Positions 58,683-64,000 of a stretch of DNA of 64,000 nt are shown in pieces. Origin of the DNA: Macquaria australasica (lineage: Eukaryota > Chordata > Actinopteri > Centrarchiformes > Percichthyidae); NCBI GenBank assembly GCA_005408345.1, contig SEMN01000057.1, positions 1,302,001-1,366,000 of the forward strand, in the 5' to 3' direction. The translations under genes and the position numbers were made by a program. The notes under the pieces are model-generated. The model saw only the letters and a program-made list of their open reading frames with translations. It was not told the DNA's origin and did no database searches. The number at the start of each line of letters is the position of its first letter. Positions within the stretch are counted from its first letter, which is position 1.

Positions 58683-60779
58683 CTGAAGAGCACAGAAGCA
58701 AAACGTCTTTTAGTGCATGCACAACACAACTTTATTCATAACTAAGCAAAGTGTAAAAAAAATAAAAAAATAACACTGGGAGATGTTGCACAAAATCGTG
58801 GACATGCTAGAAAAGTATGGCGGAGAGAAACATAGATGTGAGAAGGCCATCTCTTTCTCTTTACTGTGAGGTGAGTGGCAGCAGCAGTGACTAGGTCCCA
58901 GCTAAAGCTCTCAGATAGCCAGGCTAGCTCACTTATGTTTACTGTAAAGCTGTGTCTCCAGGGACAGGAGCCCCCAACAGAGGCAGCAGGATAAAGGAGG
59001 ACTCAATTGTGCTTAATAGGCAATTAGGTTCTTGAGAGCTCGCTAAGTGCTGCTGTTTACTGTCTTTGTTGTCAGAGAAAAAAGCCATTTGCCAGACCAT
59101 CGTTGAGGGAAAGTTGTTTTCAATACACCCGCTGGCGTCTGAGAGGCCGTCATGATGCACTAGGAAACCATCATGTAAATGGAGTGTGTGTCTAAAACAA
59201 AGACGTGTAACGTAATCTTGTCATGAGACCATGAACTCAACACTGACATGAAAAGCAACTAGAAATAATACTTCATGGAGAAGAAAAACAAATCCTATGG
59301 CACTGCTATATTTACATACATATTGTGGTATGGTACACAGTAAATGTATCTGTTATCAGATAACAGTAGACAGAAGGTTGTTGTATTCAGACAGCCCTGA
59401 GTTGTTGTTTTTTTAATACCGCTTTCTCACGAAATGTCTGGTTATCAGCAGCATCTGTGTAGACTCCTTTCAAGTATGAATCACAGGAGGACATGCAGCT
59501 GGAAGGCATGTGTTCTGCCGTCAGACACACAAAAATACACACACACACGGCATGAAAATATTACTAAGTGGGGTGTCTGTCTGAAATCTGATATCAGGGG
59601 TAGTGAACGGCTACAGACTTTTAGACAACAGAACTGTACGTGGAGGGTGGCACAGGCTTGACTGTTGTGCCAGATGACAAAATAAAACCAGATGCAGGAG
59701 ATAGAAGCATCCACTTCAGCTGCAGGTAACTCTTGTACATCTATAAAAAAATGTTTAAAACTTGCATTTGAGGAATAACTTTTACTTTTAATTTGAATTT
59801 AATTTTGGAATCAAAGTGCTCCTGACTCTGGTAAACAGTCAGAGCAGTTATCTACAACCTTTGATCTATTCCCCCAGAAATCACTTGATCTTCAGTTACG
59901 ATGTATCATCTGCTCACTGTGTTTGTGTGTGTGCGTGTGTGTAGGTCGAACAGGCTTGTGGTTTCAGGCAAATAAGGCAAAAGTTTGGGGGGGGGGGGGG
60001 GATTGGAGGACGCTGCGGTCTGACGTTGTCCAGACACGAGACACAGATCTTCAGGAGCGGAACGCCTCACGAGACTCCTGGCCAGCTCTGACGCACATCG
60101 GCAGAATACGGCTTAATAAATCAGAGAAAGTTAAGGGGGGGGGGTGAAGGGAGCTGCAGGGGACAGAAAGACACACAAAGAGGAGTAAAATGGGAGCGCT
60201 GCGAAAGACCCTTTTGACTTTGTCCTATTTGAAACACAAAGAAGGCACTGTGATTAGTGACACTAAAAACAAGGACACTGTATCAATTTATGAATACAAG
60301 TTTTGTGTCGACGAGCTCTGAAAATTATTTAGCTATCATATGTGTGCACATGAACAAAAATAGTCAAATGTCCTATTTCCATGGGGCAAAAACAAAGTGC
60401 AGTGATTAGAATTTTGCTGTGGGCACATAATTGTTGATAAAATGGTGTACAGGGTACAACCCTGTGCTTAAAATGACTTGCCCACACTAGTAAAAATTGC
60501 GCAAAAAAAAAGACGAAGAAAAGACAGATTTGCGATGCCTTATTGGCAAAGACAAAGCAAATGTCTCAGCCACTGACCCCTAACTCAACCCTTAACCTTT
60601 GCTTCAGCTGAGAAGAATGTGAAATGAGCGTATAATCAAATGCAATGTTTGTACTAACATCATAAGTAGGGAGTACAATAAATAAGTGTGCTATCAGGCC
60701 TGGCTGGCCATATTCTATAGTTTTGTTATTGTCAACAACCAACAATTTCAGTACTTTCCGACGGTTAAATAATGCCTTA

Positions 60780-61020
60780 AAATGGCTGGGCACTGTAGTT
60801 TTTATCAAACATTATTCAAACAGGAGTTAATACTGCATTTGATGGGAACTATTTTCAGCTGCGGATTAATACACATTTGGTGCTCCAGTGATTATTTCAG
60901 GCAGCAGGAGGGTGATTATGGGATTGAGTCAAACTAAACTACAGTGTCCATGTACATCGTGATGAAAGAACATGTCACCCAGTGCTACTGTGTGGCGCAG
61001 TGATGTGTTTTTAATAGTTT
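60780..61020 (+). repeat. Dispersed repeat family B, copy 2
   Basis: Collinear with 11037-11272: CTGGGCACTGTAGTTTTTAT, CTGCGGATTAATACACATTT then GGTGCTCCAGTG, AACTAAACTACAGTGTCCA and TGATGTGTTTTTAATAGTTT. Same orientation, about 50 kb apart, with scattered substitutions. Confidence 0.85.
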
Positions 61021-62242
61021 TTGTACAACAATGGAGCTCTCTTGCACAGAGGAAAAACCTAAATCAGACCAGACACATTCTATAAATCCTATAAAACTAT
61101 GTTATGATGATGCATTGATTGAATGCTTACAGTGAAGACATATGACAGTGTAATACAATATTATGATGCATTAACGGAAGGCAGAGCACATGACAGGAAA
61201 GCCTTCAAGGGTCGACTTCCTCTGGAGCAAATGAAAGAGCAAAGATGTTTGAAAATGTTACATCAATGTTACATATTTTGTTGCAATAATTTAGACATTT
61301 CTTTCAGTGAGTGCAGGCAGTTTAAAACAGATGCTAATAAAGCAGTGGCTGCATCTGCTCTAAGCATCACACTTAGTTCAGGTAAACTCCACTGGTGGCA
61401 GCTATTACATGCATTTATCTGTACCAGTTTAGAAGAAGAAATCACATTGGAAAAAGTCAAAAAATGTAAATATCGTCAATCTCTATTAAAGCGATGTGGA
61501 AATAGAAGCCAGAGGAATGACTGGTTAGACCCAACAGCCACTATATTGCAGCACGATGGTGATTGATGGCACTTTTTTCCTGAACATTCCTGCTCCTTTC
61601 TGCCGACCTTACAGACTTTCCCTTTGATTCCTTCTGAAATCTTTCGAGCCACGGCTCAACCTAATGTGACCGCAGTGACACTCAGAGCTGTGGGATATGC
61701 GTCAGTGTCCTGGGCCTGTGACTACACGACGGCTAATCAAAGGTGCAGCCAGATCTGTCCCACATGCTGTGGTCCAGAACGGTTAACCCTACTGGGAACC
61801 ACATGTGCTCCCTCAATCAGGAGAGAGAGACTGCTGTGGCAGAAGCAATGGCTTGGTCACTGGTTTGACCAGAGTTTTTCTCTTTTATTTTGTCAAACCT
61901 CAGTAAAATTTTCCTTTGCACTGGAGCCGGAGCTGCTGAAGACAATGGCGTCATTAAGATAAGCACTAAATGTTTTTTTTTCATTAATTCTTTTTCATTC
62001 TAATAAACACAATGTCTGACACGTCGAATATAAACAAATCAGAAATCCTCATCATCTAACAGGCTCTTTTTAGATTAGTCACATTTTAAAATTTTCTAAA
62101 TCTTGAGCCATGAACTTTCTGCCAGAGCAGTTAGGTCTTCCCATGTTTACAACATTAAATTGTCTGTGTACTGTAGGGCTTTGCAAAGGCTGCAGCAGAG
62201 GATAACTGCTATTTACTTGACATGTTCATGATTACGCTTTAA

Positions 62243-62945
62243 CAGTGGTGGAAGAAGTATTCAGATTCTGTACTCAAGTAAAAGTAAGTATAGTAAAATC
62301 CTACTAAAGTGAAAGTTCAGAAGTATTATCAACAAAATGTACTTAAAGTATCAAAAGTAAACGTACTGGCTCTGCACAAACACTGATGCATTGATGCAGA
62401 AGTAGCATTTTACTGTTGTTGCTTGTGGAGATGGCGCTAGAGTATCTTCTTTATATACAGTTAGGTAGTTTAGCCCTGAGGGTGAGGCCCCATCCAAAGG
62501 TCACAAGATAAATCTGGGAGGTCATAAGATGATTAATGGGGTAGGAAAGAGGAAAAAAAGTTTGCTTTACACATTTGTATTCATAATTTGGGCTTTTCTC
62601 TAATCTTTGCTGTTTTTGTGAAATATTGGATAATTTTACCTCTATGGGCCTCAAACTGTTATTTAAATGAAACCATCTGAGAGGTTTAAAGGGGAAAATC
62701 TCTCTCAACATCTCAATCGTGACAAGGGGCCCCCACTGGACACTACTTTTTGTCAGGGATCACAAGCCAAAAAGGTTGGGAAGCACTGGCTTAGTCTTTC
62801 ACAATGCGTTGTATTTTATACATGTATTGTGTTTTTTATGTAATTGAGTAAAATGTACAATATTTCCCTCTGAAATGTAGTGGAGCAGAAGTTTAGCATA
62901 AAATATAAAGTACCTTAAAATGTACTTAATTACTTCCCAGCTCTG
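62243..62945. mobile_element. 703-bp hAT-like element
   Basis: Left end CAGTGGTGGAAGAAGTATTC; right end in reverse CAGAGCTGGGAAGTAATTAA. Flanking octamers CGCTTTAA (62235-62242) and TGCTTAAA (62946-62953) match at six of eight bases. Ends resemble those of the 101-bp MITE at 13032. The AAGTATC/AAGTAAA-rich subterminal sequence fits a very common teleost hAT family. No transposase. Confidence 0.75.
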
Positions 62946-64000
62946 TGCTTAAATGAGTTTGAGTCAAGATGAAGTCACTCATTCAGACCAACGTATAGGC
63001 GGGAAGCAGTTTGTTGTGCAGCATGTTTGTGAGTGGCTGAAGCCCAGTTGGCAGATATTTTGGTGCCTGACTCAGACTCGGGCTTCCTGTGTAAAAACTG
63101 AAGCCTGGGTTCATGCAGTGAGGTATTGTTGCATAACACTTATCTTGACTACAGCACACCACACCCTGGGACTGGGAAGGGAAGGCCAAACCAGTCACAG
63201 TCTGTCTAGGTCTCACATCCAAGTTTCAGTATGAACATGCTCCTGTTTGACGGGGAATGCGTTTACAGTTGGCGTGGGCTCGGTATCTATATTGTGTCAG
63301 CGCCAGTTTGTGGTATTAATATGGAATTTCAGGCATCAAAACATCCTGAAAAAGCTTCAAAATAGTAAATACATGGGAGCTACAATTCAAGTTTATGAGC
63401 ATTTTTATTAAGGAAATCAATTAGGCATGGTCTGATTTTATATGGAAAAGTAAATGGCTTGTAGAGGTGCTGTAAACTATAAGTAATTCACTCCATCGTA
63501 TAATAAAATGTGCTTTCAATAAATATTTTTTCATGCTTTATATTAGTATAGCAAATATAAGTATTGAAACAAGCATCAGCATTGAATCCTGATAGAGTCA
63601 GTTGTGGTGAGATATCATATATGAGACATTTATCAATGGCACACAAGAGGGAAAGCCCCAGAGTATTTGTGACGCTACATCTCTTTATAAGAAGCTCCTT
63701 CAGGGAATAGGAAAAGAAAAGAAACCCCTGTGAAGCAAGGCCTCATTTCTATCTCTGTATCCACAAGTCTGTCCTTATTTTACCATTTACATTTTATTTG
63801 ATTTAAGCCTGCACAACCTCCCTCTGTCACTGTTTTCATGCAACACCGTGCTTTATGTCATCACTTCAGTCTTCATCTGAGAGCTGAGGAACAGAGATGG
63901 TGATTGCACTGGACGTCTTCAACTAACTGCTGATCAACTTCCCCTTTTACTTCTTTTTAACTTGAAGGATTCTATTTTAATATCTGAATTTCTCAATAAA

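Larger units (their letters stand above)
58683..64000. other. pde10a 5' intron or upstream DNA; no gene recognised
   Basis: The pde10a first exon should lie here or to the right, but I could not find it. I see a G-run of about 15 at 59987-60001, another at about 60135-60144, a family B repeat (60780-61020) and a hAT-like element (62243-62945). A 147-codon + strand open frame at 61123-61566 matches no known protein and is within chance expectation. Confidence 0.5.

Noticed and set aside
59987..60144. G-runs as a possible G-quadruplex
   Set aside because: Single homopolymer G tracts rather than four spaced runs; more likely slippage-prone sequence.
61123..61566. 147-codon + strand open frame with splice-like sequence near both sides
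   Set aside because: A frame of this length is expected by chance in 64 kb of six-frame sequence. It is preceded by TGA, shows no domain, and follows a dispersed repeat.

Overview
The window is vertebrate nuclear DNA, almost certainly from a percomorph-type ray-finned fish. The genes have canonical GT-AG introns, long UTRs, abundant CA/TG microsatellites and many short inverted-repeat DNA transposons of kinds typical of teleosts. Nothing prokaryotic or viral was recognised. Proteins were identified by reading exons and comparing them with remembered vertebrate families; no database was searched.

Layout, left to right. (1) 1-7.95 kb, + strand: the last six coding exons and a long 3' UTR of mcu, the pore subunit of the mitochondrial calcium uniporter; its 5' exons lie to the left. 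(2) 10.56-19.0 kb, + strand: a complete nine-exon oit3 (liver-specific secreted zona pellucida protein), including a separate 58-base signal-peptide exon. (3) 20.28-22.10 kb, - strand: a complete four-exon pla2g12b, tail to tail with oit3. It is the catalytically dead His-to-Leu group XIIB phospholipase-like protein, with an unusually long acidic/Ala-rich N-terminal insertion and a C-terminal RDEL. (4) 23.68-27.28 kb, - strand: an eight-coding-exon coiled-coil gene, best explained as the C6orf118 orthologue, with an RFX-type X-box at its likely promoter. (5) 32.70-58.68 kb, - strand: 21 coding exons of pde10a (two GAF domains plus the phosphodiesterase domain), from the conserved second exon to the stop; the first exon was not found. 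(6) 58.7-64 kb: pde10a 5' intron or upstream DNA, with repeats and no convincing exon.

The block joins genes that lie on two human chromosomes: MCU-OIT3-PLA2G12B (10q22) and C6orf118-PDE10A (6q27). oit3 and pla2g12b are both liver/secretory-pathway genes; mcu acts in mitochondria, pde10a in cyclic-nucleotide signalling, and C6orf118 is probably linked to cilia or testis.

The most interesting non-genic content is a set of short transposons, several with recognisable target-site duplications. One is a hAT element holding a damaged BED finger and nine tandem CCAAT-box units inside a pde10a intron. Others of note are three perfect CRE octamers in that intron, a 21-base perfect hairpin upstream of pla2g12b, and the X-box. 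I did not find a wholly new biological system.
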